Shown here piece after piece: positions 8,926 through 18,546 of a stretch of DNA of 52,316 nt. The translations under genes and the position numbers were made by a program. Every line of letters starts with the position of its first letter. The first letter of the stretch is position 1. Origin of the DNA: Limisphaerales bacterium (GTDB taxonomy: Bacteria > Verrucomicrobiota > Verrucomicrobiia > Limisphaerales > UBA1100); assembly GCA_014382585.1 (NCBI GenBank), contig JACNJL010000056.1, positions 1 through 52,316 on the forward strand, in the 5' to 3' direction. Below the pieces are notes generated by a model. It did not search any database. It saw only the letters and a list, made by a program, of their open reading frames with translations, and was not told where the DNA came from.

Positions 8926-9819
8926 ATGGATTTCTCGCGCCGCAGTTTTCTAGCCACCACCGCCCTCGCCGGCACCGCCTTCGCGGCGGATCCGTTCAAG
9001 CGCCACGGCGCGGCCAATCTCCGACTGAGTCTTGCCGCGTATTCCTTCCGCACCTTTTTCCGCGACCAAAAAACCGGCACGCGCAAAGTGGAAAAGAACG
9101 CGATGGATATGCCGCGCTTCATCGATTTCTGTGCAGACCACGGTTGTGATGGCACGGAGTTGACCAGCTACTTTTTCAAAAAACCCGTCACGCGCGATGA
9201 TCTCGTGGCACTGCGACGGCGCGCGTTTCTGCGCGGCTTGGAAATCAGCGGCACCGCCGTCGGCAATAATTTTTCCCTGCCCAAAGGCGACGCGCGCACC
9301 GCGCAACTTGCTTACGTAAAACAGTGGATTGACCACGCCGCCGTGCTCGGTGCGCCACACATTCGTGTGTTCGCCGGACGCGAAACCAAAGGCATCACCC
9401 GCGCCCAGGCCGATCAATGGGCTATCGAATGCCTGCGCGAATGTTGCGATTACGCGGCCAAACACGGAATCTTTTTGGGCATCGAAAACCACGACAGCAT
9501 CGGCGACGCCAAAAGCCTCATCGATTTTGTGAAAGCCGTGGATCACCCGTGGTTTGGCGTGAACCTCGACAGCGGCAACTTCCGCACCGCCAATCCCTAT
9601 GAAGATTTTGCCACCGCCGCGCCTTACGCGGTGAACGTGCAACTCAAGGTGGAATTAAAAGTCGCCGGCAAAAAAACACCCGCCGACCTCCCGCGCTTCA
9701 TCGAACTCCTTAACCAAGCCAGGTACCAAGGCTACATCGCGCTGGAATATGAGGCCGCCGAAAACCCTTACGAAGCCATCCCTCCGCTATTGAAAAAACT
9801 GTCGGGAATGGCGGGCTGA
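8926..9819 (+). CDS. Tat-exported sugar phosphate isomerase/epimerase-like TIM barrel
   Basis: The 297-residue protein belongs to the xylose-isomerase-like TIM-barrel (AP endonuclease 2) superfamily, whose members isomerise or epimerise sugars or inositol derivatives with a divalent metal. The N-terminus MDFSRRSFLATTALAGTAFA is a twin-arginine signal, so the protein works outside the cytoplasm. Barrel motifs seen are LSLAAYSFRTFF, DGTELTSYFF, GAPHIRVFAG, GIFLGIENHDSIGD, WFGVNLDSGN, NVQLKVELK and GYIALEYE, with metal ligands expected at the Glu of GIENH, the Asp of LDSGN and the final Glu. The start at 8926 is the only one that puts the RR motif near the N-terminus. It closes the frr transcript and converges with the S9 peptidase gene 12 bases on. 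Confidence 0.85.
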   Translation: MDFSRRSFLATTALAGTAFAADPFKRHGAANLRLSLAAYSFRTFFRDQKTGTRKVEKNAMDMPRFIDFCADHGCDGTELTSYFFKKPVTRDDLVALRRRAFLRGLEISGTAVGNNFSLPKGDARTAQLAYVKQWIDHAAVLGAPHIRVFAGRETKGITRAQADQWAIECLRECCDYAAKHGIFLGIENHDSIGDAKSLIDFVKAVDHPWFGVNLDSGNFRTANPYEDFATAAPYAVNVQLKVELKVAGKKTPADLPRFIELLNQARYQGYIALEYEAAENPYEAIPPLLKKLSGMAG

Positions 9820-9831
9820 TGCCACCGAGAA

Positions 9832-12261
9832 TTATTTCCCACCCACTTCGGAGCTTTCGCCCTTCACGTGTTTGTCGTACCACGCAACCATTTCGGCCAG
9901 CGTGTGGCCCACGCTTTTCCGGGCGCGATAGGTGTGTGATTCGTGCGGCAGCATCACGATGCGTGCCTTGCCGCCATTGCCTTTGATGGCGTGGTACAAC
10001 CGTTTGCTTTGCTCCGGTGTGGTAGCGGGGTTGTTGTCTTTTTCACCGTGAATTAACAGCAACGGATCGCGGATTTTCGGAACAGCAAGCAACGGCGACA
10101 TTTCCAGATAAACCTGCGGGGCCTGCCACAACGTGCGGCGTTCGTTTTGAAATCCAAACGGAGTAAGCGTGCGATTGTATGCGCCACTGCGCGCCACGCC
10201 GGCGCGAAAGAGATCGCTATTGGCCAGCAACATCACCGCCATAAACGCGCCGTAACTGTGCCCGCCCACGCCCACACGGCGTTCATCGCACACGCCCATA
10301 TCCACCACCGCGGCAATCGCAGCCTCGGCGTTGGCGACAATTTGTTCCACAAAAGTGTCATTCGCTGCGCCCACACCCAACTCGCCCACCACCGGCATCG
10401 CTACTTGGTCAAGCACCGCGTAGCCTTCCAGCGCGAGGAAGCGCGGCGAGGCACCGGCGAAGCTGGTGAACCGATGGGGTGAGTTGACCACTTGCCCCGC
10501 CACCGCGCCACCGGCGTATTCTCGCGGGTACGCCCACAGAATTGTCGGCAACACCGGCCGTTCGGGGTCTTCCAAATCATAATCCGGCGGCAAATGCAGC
10601 AGACAGGAAAGTTTCACGCCGTCCTCACGCGTGTATGTGAGCAGCCGCTTTTTCACTTCGCGCAGTGACTCAGCCGGATCCTTGAAGGCTGTGAGCGGCG
10701 CGCGGCCGGGCTCCCCCAGCGCGCGCTGGAAATAATTCGGATGCTCTTCGGGCGTCTCAAAACGTGTCACAAATTCCGTGCCATCATCGTTTAACAACGC
10801 CACCACCGTCTCGTAGCTATCCTCCGCGCACTTAAAAAGTGGTGTGCGGTCGAAAGTATTAAGATTCAGCTTGTCAAGAAACGGCCGGTCCCCCTCGGGG
10901 GATGCGCCGTTGCCATTAAGAAAAATCGAGCGGTTATGCACGCGCATCGCTCGCTTGCCATTGAGTAACTGCCGTATGAGCGGATGGCCAGGATGCTCGT
11001 AACGCTCAGCGGCGGCGTGGTTCCACAGGAGGCGGTCGGGGATGTCCGGGTTATCCGGATCCACCAGCCAGGTGCGATGCCAATTGCGGCCGCTTTCGTA
11101 CTCACGTACCAACGCGACATTACGGGTTTCGCCCCAGTAAATTTTTGAAAACCGATGGCTCAGCCGCGTCACGACTTTGGGCCGACCATTGAATGGCGCT
11201 TCGAGCATCATTACACGGTCACGAAATTTCACCTCGCGTTTCGGATCACCCCCATCAAGCGCCTCCACCCACACAATGGATACCGGCGAACTGGTGGGAC
11301 GCCAGTGATGCCCGCGCGGCTGCACGGGAACGCCGCCGGTGCTCACATCTTCGGTGGCGGGCCGGATATCCACCTTCTTCACCTCGCCACGTGGATCCCA
11401 CACCTCAATGCTGCGTGGGAAAAACTGAATTGGCGCCTGATACGAATAAGGCGGATGCACACGCTCCACCAAAACGTACCGGCCATCGGGCGAGACATCG
11501 TACCGCGCGAAAATCGAAGGCCGCCCCAAGGATTTAAGACGGGAGGTGCGCGAATCCACCAACACCAATTGCGAGGTCAAATAATAATCAAAGAGCTTTT
11601 CGTCGTGTTCATTTTGGAGCAAATCCGGATAAGTCAGCACCGGAGTTTCGCGTGGGCCGGTTTCCTGCACCACCGGCCCGGCGGGTGCGCGCGGCGGTGT
11701 GGGAGCAGGACCGCGTGCATCCGGCACCGCGAGGCACAGCAGATTTTGGCTGTCTGGCATCCATTGGAATGAGCGGCCCAAAGTGGCATTGAGCCTCACC
11801 CCGGGGATAGCACGCGGCGCGTGCCCCAACTCACCCACCCAAAGCGCAACCGTCGTATGGCCGTATTGCAAAAAGGCGAATTTTTTTCCATCCGGCGACC
11901 ACACCGGAAGACTCACTCGCCGAGCGGCATTGGGCAGTTGAACAGGAATTGTCTTGCCCGTGGAAAGTTCCTTCAATGTGAGTTGAAAAAAATAATCCGG
12001 ATGCGGCGGGCCGTTGTTGAAGGGATTAATCCGTACGCCCGCCAGCGCCACTTCGCGCTGCGCCATTTCCTCAATGCGCCGAAACCGAAACTCCTCCGCC
12101 ACCAGCAAATGCCGCTGATCCGGGCTGAGTGAGACGCGCGGCATTGGGCGCGAGGCAAACAGTTCCTTCGCCGCCTCGGGCGGTTCGAGATATTTCTGCT
12201 GCGCCTGTGCCTGCCCGAAAAACAGGCAAGTCAGGACGAAAATGACGGCGCGTAGGCTCAC
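9832..12261 (-). CDS. S9 prolyl-oligopeptidase-family peptidase, plant glutamyl-endopeptidase-like
   Basis: A GTG at 12261 gives an 809-residue protein starting with a signal peptide (SLRAVIFVLTCLFFGQAQA). The open frame reaches 12426 but would run into the divergent gene's start region. Residues about 50-560 form a beta-propeller lid with WSPDGKKFAF and YDVSPDGRYVLVERV blades. The C-terminal alpha/beta-hydrolase domain has the nucleophile Ser near 669 in GGHSYGAF, Asp near 742 in HGEKDNNP and His near 776 in LPHESHTY. The stretch around RSGAYNRTLTPFGFQNE and LALEGYAVL is very close to chloroplast glutamyl endopeptidase (CGEP) as remembered, so cleavage after Glu is more likely than after Pro. 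It is a probable periplasmic peptidase. Confidence 0.88.
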   Translation of the reverse strand: MSLRAVIFVLTCLFFGQAQAQQKYLEPPEAAKELFASRPMPRVSLSPDQRHLLVAEEFRFRRIEEMAQREVALAGVRINPFNNGPPHPDYFFQLTLKELSTGKTIPVQLPNAARRVSLPVWSPDGKKFAFLQYGHTTVALWVGELGHAPRAIPGVRLNATLGRSFQWMPDSQNLLCLAVPDARGPAPTPPRAPAGPVVQETGPRETPVLTYPDLLQNEHDEKLFDYYLTSQLVLVDSRTSRLKSLGRPSIFARYDVSPDGRYVLVERVHPPYSYQAPIQFFPRSIEVWDPRGEVKKVDIRPATEDVSTGGVPVQPRGHHWRPTSSPVSIVWVEALDGGDPKREVKFRDRVMMLEAPFNGRPKVVTRLSHRFSKIYWGETRNVALVREYESGRNWHRTWLVDPDNPDIPDRLLWNHAAAERYEHPGHPLIRQLLNGKRAMRVHNRSIFLNGNGASPEGDRPFLDKLNLNTFDRTPLFKCAEDSYETVVALLNDDGTEFVTRFETPEEHPNYFQRALGEPGRAPLTAFKDPAESLREVKKRLLTYTREDGVKLSCLLHLPPDYDLEDPERPVLPTILWAYPREYAGGAVAGQVVNSPHRFTSFAGASPRFLALEGYAVLDQVAMPVVGELGVGAANDTFVEQIVANAEAAIAAVVDMGVCDERRVGVGGHSYGAFMAVMLLANSDLFRAGVARSGAYNRTLTPFGFQNERRTLWQAPQVYLEMSPLLAVPKIRDPLLLIHGEKDNNPATTPEQSKRLYHAIKGNGGKARIVMLPHESHTYRARKSVGHTLAEMVAWYDKHVKGESSEVGGK

Positions 12262-12347
12262 AGTGTATTGGCAAAAATCATCCCAGAACCCGCCTGCCAC
12301 GGCAAGCTCCTTGCCTCCCGCCGCGCGGATAGGTACTTTGACGGCAG

Positions 12348-13520
12348 ATGATGATGCGTGTTCAAATAATCGTCGCAACGCTGGTTTTGGGCGTGTCCTG
12401 CCTGCGATGGCCCGATGCACCCCCACCGCCCAAACAGCTTGCCGACACCTTCGACCTCCAAAAAATTCACGCCATCGGCGCGGCCATCACCGAGGCACGC
12501 GCCGAAAAACGCCTTCCCGGCGGCGTTCTTTGGCTCGAACGCAATGGCGTGCATTTTACCGAAGCTTACGGCCACGCGCAGCTCCAGCCCGAACGCGCCC
12601 TCGCGAGGCCCGATACGATTTATGATGCCGCCTCGCTCACCAAAGTCGTTGCCACCACACCCGCCATTTTGCTGCTGCACCAGCGCGGCCGCTTGAGCAT
12701 CGAGGATCCCGTCAAAAAATACATCCCCGAATTCACCGGCGATAGACGCGAAACCGTCACCGTGCGCCAACTGCTCACCCACACCAGCGGCTTGCGTCCG
12801 GATATTTCCGTGAACGGCTGGGACGGCCACACCGAATGCATCGCTAAATGCGTCGCCGAAAAACTCCGCACCCCGCCGGGCACGACCTTCAAATACAGCG
12901 ACATCAATTTCCAATTGCTCGATGAAATCATCCGCCGCGTCACCCGCCAACGCATTGATGTGTTTTGCGAAAAAGAAATTTTCGGCCCGTTGAAAATGGC
13001 CGACACCGGCTACAACCCTCCCGCTGCAAAACACCTGCGCGTGGCACCCACCACCGTCACCGATGGCCAAGCCCTGCGCGGCATCGTGCACGATCCGCGC
13101 GCGCGCAAGACCGCCGGCGTCGCCGGCCACGCCGGGCTCTTCACCACCGCGCCCGACCTCGCCAAATACGCCCGCTGCCTCCTCAACGGCGGCGCGCCAA
13201 TTTTCAAACCTGAAACCGTGAAGCTGATGACCACCGCCCAAACACCCCTGCGCGCCCTCGGTTGGGATATGAACTCCGGCTACTCCAGCCCACGCGGCGA
13301 AACGGAGGGCACCCAATTTCCTTCCGGCTCATTTGGCCACACCGGTTTCACCGGCCCCTCCATTTGGATTGATCCGAATTCGAAGACCTTTGTCATTTTT
13401 CTCTGCAACCGCGTCCACCCAAACGAAAAAGGCGCAAGCGTTGTGCCTCTACGCAGAACAATCAGCACGCTTGCCGCGGAAGCGGTGAAGGAATTTGATT
13501 TCAAAAACTTTCCGAAATAG
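12348..13520 (+). CDS. beta-lactamase-fold serine hydrolase (class C / esterase-like)
   Basis: The 390-residue exported protein has all three motifs of penicillin-recognising serine hydrolases: SxxK as ASLTK (nucleophile Ser about 95), YxN as YSDIN, and a KTG-like HTG as GHTGFTG. The LLTHTSGL and GVAGHAGLFTTAPDLAKYA stretches are typical of the beta-lactamase-related family that includes esterases, D-amino-acid peptidases and PBP4-like proteins. The signal peptide ends near LGVSC, a poor lipobox, so lipid anchoring is possible but weak. Three ATGs in a row (12348, 12351, 12354) leave the exact start open. The substrate is unknown; true antibiotic resistance is not implied. It is divergent from the S9 peptidase, with an 86-base gap. 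Confidence 0.87.
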   Translation: MMMRVQIIVATLVLGVSCLRWPDAPPPPKQLADTFDLQKIHAIGAAITEARAEKRLPGGVLWLERNGVHFTEAYGHAQLQPERALARPDTIYDAASLTKVVATTPAILLLHQRGRLSIEDPVKKYIPEFTGDRRETVTVRQLLTHTSGLRPDISVNGWDGHTECIAKCVAEKLRTPPGTTFKYSDINFQLLDEIIRRVTRQRIDVFCEKEIFGPLKMADTGYNPPAAKHLRVAPTTVTDGQALRGIVHDPRARKTAGVAGHAGLFTTAPDLAKYARCLLNGGAPIFKPETVKLMTTAQTPLRALGWDMNSGYSSPRGETEGTQFPSGSFGHTGFTGPSIWIDPNSKTFVIFLCNRVHPNEKGASVVPLRRTISTLAAEAVKEFDFKNFPK

Positions 13521-13522
13521 AA

Positions 13523-14056
13523 CTACTTCAACTCCGGCACCGGCCAATCTTGTTTGTCTTCAGGCGACACTTCCACTGGCTCAGTCGATTGCCAATAATG
13601 CCGCTTGCGATTTACCACCAGGCCGCGTTTTTGTAATTCCACTTCGTGGCGCAATCCGGTGGCGTTGGTGTCAACGCCGAACAGGTTGAAGGTCACCACG
13701 CCCGGCAAATAGGTGAGATCGCCGTGGAACCACCGCCCGAAGGGCACGTCCACCGGCAGATGCGTGGGCGTCACATAATTGGTGCTAAACGGCGCAAAAC
13801 CCGCCGGCACTGTTTCGCCATTGAAAATCACCATGCGATTGGTGATGCCCGCGCTGGGGAGATTCACCACCATCATTGGCGCGCCTGTTTGGTTGGTGGT
13901 GTAAGTCACTTCCCATCCGCCATCTTTGCTGCGGATGTTTTGATCGGTGGAATACAGCAGCACATACACGCCCAACGCGATGAAAAACATACCCGCCACG
14001 AAAGGCACCATACTTTCGCGCTTCGGCGCTGGCGCGGTTGATTCAGGTTCGCCCAC
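13523..14056 (-). CDS. membrane-anchored protein of unknown function
   Basis: The 177-residue protein has a short N-terminal cytoplasmic part rich in Pro/Glu, one hydrophobic segment (residues about 17-35, VPFVAGMFFIALGVYVLLY) and an external domain of some 135 residues. Phrases such as YTTNQTGAPMMVVNLP and GRWFHGDLTYLPGVVTFNLFG look like beta strands. No family is recognised. It begins nine bases after the stop of the Gfo/Idh/MocA gene and is likely co-transcribed with it. It ends two bases from the stop of the convergent hydrolase gene, with no terminator in between. Confidence 0.75.
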   Translation of the reverse strand: MGEPESTAPAPKRESMVPFVAGMFFIALGVYVLLYSTDQNIRSKDGGWEVTYTTNQTGAPMMVVNLPSAGITNRMVIFNGETVPAGFAPFSTNYVTPTHLPVDVPFGRWFHGDLTYLPGVVTFNLFGVDTNATGLRHEVELQKRGLVVNRKRHYWQSTEPVEVSPEDKQDWPVPELK

Positions 14057-14065
14057 GCTCGCGGT

Positions 14066-15544
14066 TTAGTACTCGCTCTTTTTAGTGATGCCCGGCTGCG
14101 GCACGGGATAAAACCCGTCCTTGTCGGCCGTCACCGGCGCTTTGCTGTCGAAGCCGCCCAGCTTGTCCAAATCCGGCGACAGCGGCGGGGCGTTGAGCGC
14201 GTCATCCCAGGTGGTTCGTTGACCGGTGTGCGCGGCCATCCGGCCCATGTTACAAACCTGACTCGCCAATGCCCCGCGCTCGGCTTCGTTATACGGTTTG
14301 TTGTTGCGAATGGCGTCGAGCAAATCTTCCCATTCGTCCTGATACGGATTGGTCTCCCGCGCGGGGAATTTCCAAATCTGATTTTTCGGGTTCGGCGTGA
14401 GCCCGCTATATAACGTACTCGGTGCCGGCCAATGGCCATTGGCCGAGAAGGTTCCGAAGCCTTTCGTACCATGCACGTAACTGGCGAATTCGTTGTGGCA
14501 GCCTTGGATTGTGCGGCCGTAATGCATCAGCTTCGTGCCGTCGGCGTAAGTGTATTCCACGGAATACGTGTCGAGATTCTGATCCACGTACGGCTGGCCC
14601 TGTTTATTCTCCGTGTAGTGCTTGCCGCCACTGGCTTGTGCCATGATCGGCCACGCCCATTTGTCGCGCGTGCCGATGACATCGAATGGATCGCCGCCGG
14701 CATTTTCCGGATCACCCATTGCCGCGCCTTTCATCCAACAGCATTCGTCGATATTGTGAATGTAAAAATCATTGAAGCAACCGCCACTCGCCCAGATGAA
14801 ACTGTGGAAGCGCTTTATCTGCCAACGAATCTCCTCCAAATCATTGTACTCCGCGCGCAACTTCTGCGGGATCGTCCGCGATGAAGCCACCGGCCCGTGC
14901 ATCCGATAGCTGCGCATCAGCACGATATCGCCAATGGCGCCTTCCTGAATTTTATCCGCCATCGCGCCGCGCGCGCGACTGTGCCGGCACATCAGGCCCA
15001 CACCTACTTTCAGATTTTTCTTCTTCGCGGTTTTGTTGATCTCCAGAATTTTCTTCGTGCCATAACCATCAGCCGTCACCGGTTTTTCCATGAACACGTT
15101 GATGCCCTTCTCCACTGCGTATTGGTAAAACACCCAACGAAACGCCGGCGGCGTGGTAAAGATGGCCACGTCGCCTTTATCGAGATTATCGATCGCCTTC
15201 TTGTAACCATCAAATCCGATGTGCTGACGGTCAACCGGCACATCTACTTTCTTGCCGTGCTTGCGCTTGAGGCCATTGAGGCTGCCCTTGAGATTGCTTT
15301 CAAAAATATCCGCCACCGCCACCAATTTTGTGGGGCCGTGTCCGGCGGAAACCGACAGGGCATTGTTCGCCGCGCCCGTGCCGCGCCCGCCCGCGCCCAC
15401 GAGCGCTACCTTCACCGTGTCATCCACCGCCGCGTGAACGTGCGGCAACGCTACTCCGGCCAGCGCCGAGGCGGCCGTTAGCTTGCCGGTGGTCTTGATG
15501 AATTTACGACGGTTTGATTTTGAAGAATTGGAATGTTTTGGCAT
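14066..15544 (-). CDS. Tat-exported Gfo/Idh/MocA-family oxidoreductase
   Basis: This 492-residue NAD(P)-dependent dehydrogenase-like protein has a twin-arginine leader (NRRKFIKTTGKLTAASALAG). The Rossmann part follows with VKVALVGAGGRGTG, then LVAVADIFES, DVAIFTTPPAFRWVF and the family's EKP motif in NVFMEKPVTADG; the lysine there is catalytic. The C-terminal domain starts near residue 190 with VGVGLMCRHSRA. In Verrucomicrobia and Planctomycetes many such exported paralogs exist and are thought to act on sugars released from polysaccharides, but no substrate can be named. The neighbouring sulfatases fit that setting. The gene is 54 bases downstream of the sulfatase stop at 15599. Confidence 0.92.
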   Translation of the reverse strand: MPKHSNSSKSNRRKFIKTTGKLTAASALAGVALPHVHAAVDDTVKVALVGAGGRGTGAANNALSVSAGHGPTKLVAVADIFESNLKGSLNGLKRKHGKKVDVPVDRQHIGFDGYKKAIDNLDKGDVAIFTTPPAFRWVFYQYAVEKGINVFMEKPVTADGYGTKKILEINKTAKKKNLKVGVGLMCRHSRARGAMADKIQEGAIGDIVLMRSYRMHGPVASSRTIPQKLRAEYNDLEEIRWQIKRFHSFIWASGGCFNDFYIHNIDECCWMKGAAMGDPENAGGDPFDVIGTRDKWAWPIMAQASGGKHYTENKQGQPYVDQNLDTYSVEYTYADGTKLMHYGRTIQGCHNEFASYVHGTKGFGTFSANGHWPAPSTLYSGLTPNPKNQIWKFPARETNPYQDEWEDLLDAIRNNKPYNEAERGALASQVCNMGRMAAHTGQRTTWDDALNAPPLSPDLDKLGGFDSKAPVTADKDGFYPVPQPGITKKSEY

Positions 15545-15598
15545 GCGCGATGGTCAACCGTCCACCGCCGCGCGTCAATGGGAAATCAAAGATTGTTT

Positions 15599-17020
15599 TC
15601 ACTCCTTCACCGCCGCCGCCATTGCGGTTTTGATGTGGGGCACTTCGCCGTAGGGATCTTTTTGGGTTTTGCAATATTCGATGAGGCCCCCGGTCATTTC
15701 GCGCACGATGGCTTGGCACGCGGGATCGGTGAATCGGTTGATCAATTCATCCGCGTCCTTTTGCAAATCGAAGAGCCACGGTTTGCCGGAGGAGGCGTAC
15801 ACGAGTTTATAGCGATCACATACCGCGCACAGCCATTGCGCCTGCGGATTGCTGGTGGAACGCAAAAACGTCAGGTCCCGCCAGCCCCCTCCCTTGGCTC
15901 GGAAGAGATGCGCCGCGTTGCGGCCGTTTACTTGGAGGCCGTGGTTCACTTCCATCAGGCTCATCACCGTGGGCAGAAAATCCACACAACTTAAGGATTC
16001 ATCAACCACGGTTCCGCCTTTGATTTTTCCGGGTGTATAGATGAGGAAAGGAATGCGCGCGGAGCCCTCAAAAGGCACCCCCTTGTTCAGACGACCATGC
16101 TCGCCACAGAGATCACCGTGGTCGCTGGTAAACACAATGATCGTACGCTCGATCTGGCCATTCTTACGCAATGTATCGAGAATGCGGCCGATGTTGTCAT
16201 CAAGACACTTAACCATTCCGTAATACTTGGGCATCATCAGCCGTATTGTGTCAGCGGTGATCTTCGGTGCCTTTGCCGCCCACACAGGCGTTTGTTCGCG
16301 AGTTTTGTTGACCGACCGCGGAATGGGCACCTTCACGTTCTGATACATTTTGTCATAAGGTGCGCGCACGGTGTTGGGGCCGTGCGGGTCGGGATAGCTC
16401 ACCATGTAACAGAAGGATTTGCCCTTTTTCTCGTTCACAAAGTTAATGACCTTGTCGGTGAGCCAATCGGTGGCGAAACTCTTTTCATCTGCGCCTTTTA
16501 AGCCGTAGTCCGGCCGGCCATTTTTCGTCGATCCCACACGCGGCCCACTGGGCTCATCGACAAACATCTTCCAATGGCCGCGATTGAACATGAACCGGTT
16601 ATCTTCCCATCCGAATTTGCGTTTGGGCCCCCACTGCGGCTTGCCAATCCCATCCAAATGCCATTTGCCGGCGTAACCTGTGGCGTAACCCCTGCGGCGC
16701 AGCACCTCAGCAAAGGTCACGATGTCATCACCCAGCTTGATATTGTTATTGGTTACCGGAGTATGCTGCGGATACTTGCCACTCATTAGCGCACCACGTG
16801 AAGGAGAGCAGACGGGTGTGGTGGCGTAGAAACTGGTGGCGATGGCTCCGTTCTTGGCAATCCAATCGATATTCGGGGTCTTGACGGTTTTACCGCCGTA
16901 ACAACCGAGCGTCTTAAAATGGTGTTCATCGGTTTGAATCACCAGCAGATTGAATGGTTCTTCAGCACTTACAGCTGCAAAAGCCGAAACCATCGCGAAA
17001 AATATAAAATTCTTTTTCAT
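15599..17020 (-). CDS. sulfatase, formylglycine type (S1)
   Basis: The 473-residue exported enzyme removes sulfate esters, most likely from sulfated polysaccharide. The signal peptide is MKKNFIFFAMVSAFAAVSA. The maturation motif is CSPSR with Cys71 expected to become formylglycine; metal and active-site motifs TDEHHFKTLGCYG (N-terminal), YAGKWHLDG and FTSDHGDLCGEHG follow. The first metal pair is Asp-Glu rather than the common Asp-Asp. The start has an AAGGAA site four bases upstream. No lipid anchor is seen. It follows the second sulfatase gene after 123 bases in which nothing else is recognised. Confidence 0.93.
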   Translation of the reverse strand: MKKNFIFFAMVSAFAAVSAEEPFNLLVIQTDEHHFKTLGCYGGKTVKTPNIDWIAKNGAIATSFYATTPVCSPSRGALMSGKYPQHTPVTNNNIKLGDDIVTFAEVLRRRGYATGYAGKWHLDGIGKPQWGPKRKFGWEDNRFMFNRGHWKMFVDEPSGPRVGSTKNGRPDYGLKGADEKSFATDWLTDKVINFVNEKKGKSFCYMVSYPDPHGPNTVRAPYDKMYQNVKVPIPRSVNKTREQTPVWAAKAPKITADTIRLMMPKYYGMVKCLDDNIGRILDTLRKNGQIERTIIVFTSDHGDLCGEHGRLNKGVPFEGSARIPFLIYTPGKIKGGTVVDESLSCVDFLPTVMSLMEVNHGLQVNGRNAAHLFRAKGGGWRDLTFLRSTSNPQAQWLCAVCDRYKLVYASSGKPWLFDLQKDADELINRFTDPACQAIVREMTGGLIEYCKTQKDPYGEVPHIKTAMAAAVKE

Positions 17021-17143
17021 GGAGTTCCTTCTATTCTTTTAACTTTTTCTAAGTGAATTGACCTTCTATTGGTTGGGGGGTTCGTATTCCATAAGGTGAC
17101 CGGCCTCGGTGATGGTTTCACGCAACCTTCTTCCAGTGTTCGA

Positions 17144-18541
17144 CTATTTGATCAATGATGGCCGGGGCATGGGCGCGCTGGTTTCCTTGAGCCAACGCGT
17201 GAGCTTGTCGTTCAACAACTTTGCCAGTTGCGGTTTTTCTTTCGCGCGATTTTCCGTTTCGCTAAGGTCGGCGGCGAGGTTGTAGAGTTCCAGCGAATTG
17301 TCGTCGTAGTTGCGGATGAGCTTCCAGCCGTTGCTGGCCACTACCGCGCCGGCGAGGCGATTACCCATATGCCAGGCGTAGTTCGGATAATGGAAAAAAA
17401 TCTCGTCTCGCTTCAGCCCGCCACCGCCTGTGAAGATGGCCTGTTGTTTCAAAAGTGGGACGATGCTTTCGCCGTCAAGCGGCTTCCCGCCCGGCTTAAG
17501 ACCTGCGACCTCGAGGAAAGTCGGAAAGAAATCCATGCTCACCACAGGCCAAATACAAGTCGTGCCCGCTCTCACTTGGCCTGGCCAACGCACGATCATC
17601 GGCACGCGAATGCCGCCTTCGTACAGGTGCCCCTTCGATTCCCGCAATGGCCGACAGTCGCTCACGCCGGCGAACCCCCCGTTGTCGCTGGTGAAAATAA
17701 TCAACGTCTCCTTGGCCTCGCCCAAGTCGTCGAGCGCTTTAAGCAGCCGACCGATGGCGGCGTCCATCGCCTCAATCATCGCGCCGTACCGCGTGTCGTT
17801 CAGGCCCGGGCCCTTGCGGTCCGCGTATTTTTTCAGCAACGCCTCGGGCGCCTGCATCGGCCAGTGCACGGTGTAAAACCATAGGTGCGTCATCCACGGT
17901 TGATCCTTTTTGGCGCGGATGAATTTGATCGATTCGTCCACCAAACGGTCCGGCAAATACTCACCCTTCGGTCCGTCGGACAGCTCGGCGTTGCGGTAAG
18001 GCGAAAAGAAACTGGGCGGGCCGCCGTACGAGGTGCCGCCGATGTTGACATCAAATCCCTGCCCCGTCGGCGACAACTCCTTGGCCACGCGCCCACCGCG
18101 CGCCACGCCCGGGGCGATGTGCCATTTGCCGAGGAAGGCATTGGCATAATCCGCCTCGCGCAGTCGCTCAGCGATGGTGACGTATTCGGTGCCGAGCTTG
18201 CCGGTGAGCTTGGCCGGTTGCGGGCGGTTGTCCTTCGGGAAATACATCCCCGGCAAATGCGTCGTGAGCCCAATGCGCGCAGGCGCTTGGCCGGTCAATA
18301 CTGCGCACCGCGTGGGCGAACACACCGGCGCCGCCGCATACGCGCGGGTAAACCGCATCCCCTGTTTCGCCAACCGATCCAAGTGCGGCGTGTCCAGCAG
18401 CTTGTTGCCTTGGCAGGCAAGATCCATCCAGCCAAGATCGTCGGCCATGATGAAAAGGATGTTCGGCTTCTGTGCTGCGGAGACTTTTACCATAAGCAAA
18501 AAGGCAAAGATCGCAGCAGCAATTTTCAACTGCCGGAACAT
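17144..18541 (-). CDS. sulfatase, formylglycine type (S1)
   Basis: The 465-residue protein begins with the signal peptide MFRQLKIAAAIFAFLLMVKVSA. It then shows NILFIMADDLGWMDLACQGN (metal Asp-Asp), the maturation motif CSPTR with Cys74, GKWHIAPG, and FTSDNGGFAGVSDCRPLRESKG. It is the closer of the two to typical arylsulfatase A-like enzymes. The C-terminus ends in a short helix (LAKLLNDKLTRWLKETS). Its substrate cannot be read from sequence. It starts five bases after the stop of a 31-residue lysine-rich gene that has the strong ribosome binding site, so translation may be coupled. Confidence 0.94.
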   Translation of the reverse strand: MFRQLKIAAAIFAFLLMVKVSAAQKPNILFIMADDLGWMDLACQGNKLLDTPHLDRLAKQGMRFTRAYAAAPVCSPTRCAVLTGQAPARIGLTTHLPGMYFPKDNRPQPAKLTGKLGTEYVTIAERLREADYANAFLGKWHIAPGVARGGRVAKELSPTGQGFDVNIGGTSYGGPPSFFSPYRNAELSDGPKGEYLPDRLVDESIKFIRAKKDQPWMTHLWFYTVHWPMQAPEALLKKYADRKGPGLNDTRYGAMIEAMDAAIGRLLKALDDLGEAKETLIIFTSDNGGFAGVSDCRPLRESKGHLYEGGIRVPMIVRWPGQVRAGTTCIWPVVSMDFFPTFLEVAGLKPGGKPLDGESIVPLLKQQAIFTGGGGLKRDEIFFHYPNYAWHMGNRLAGAVVASNGWKLIRNYDDNSLELYNLAADLSETENRAKEKPQLAKLLNDKLTRWLKETSAPMPRPSLIK

Positions 18542-18546
18542 TTTTG

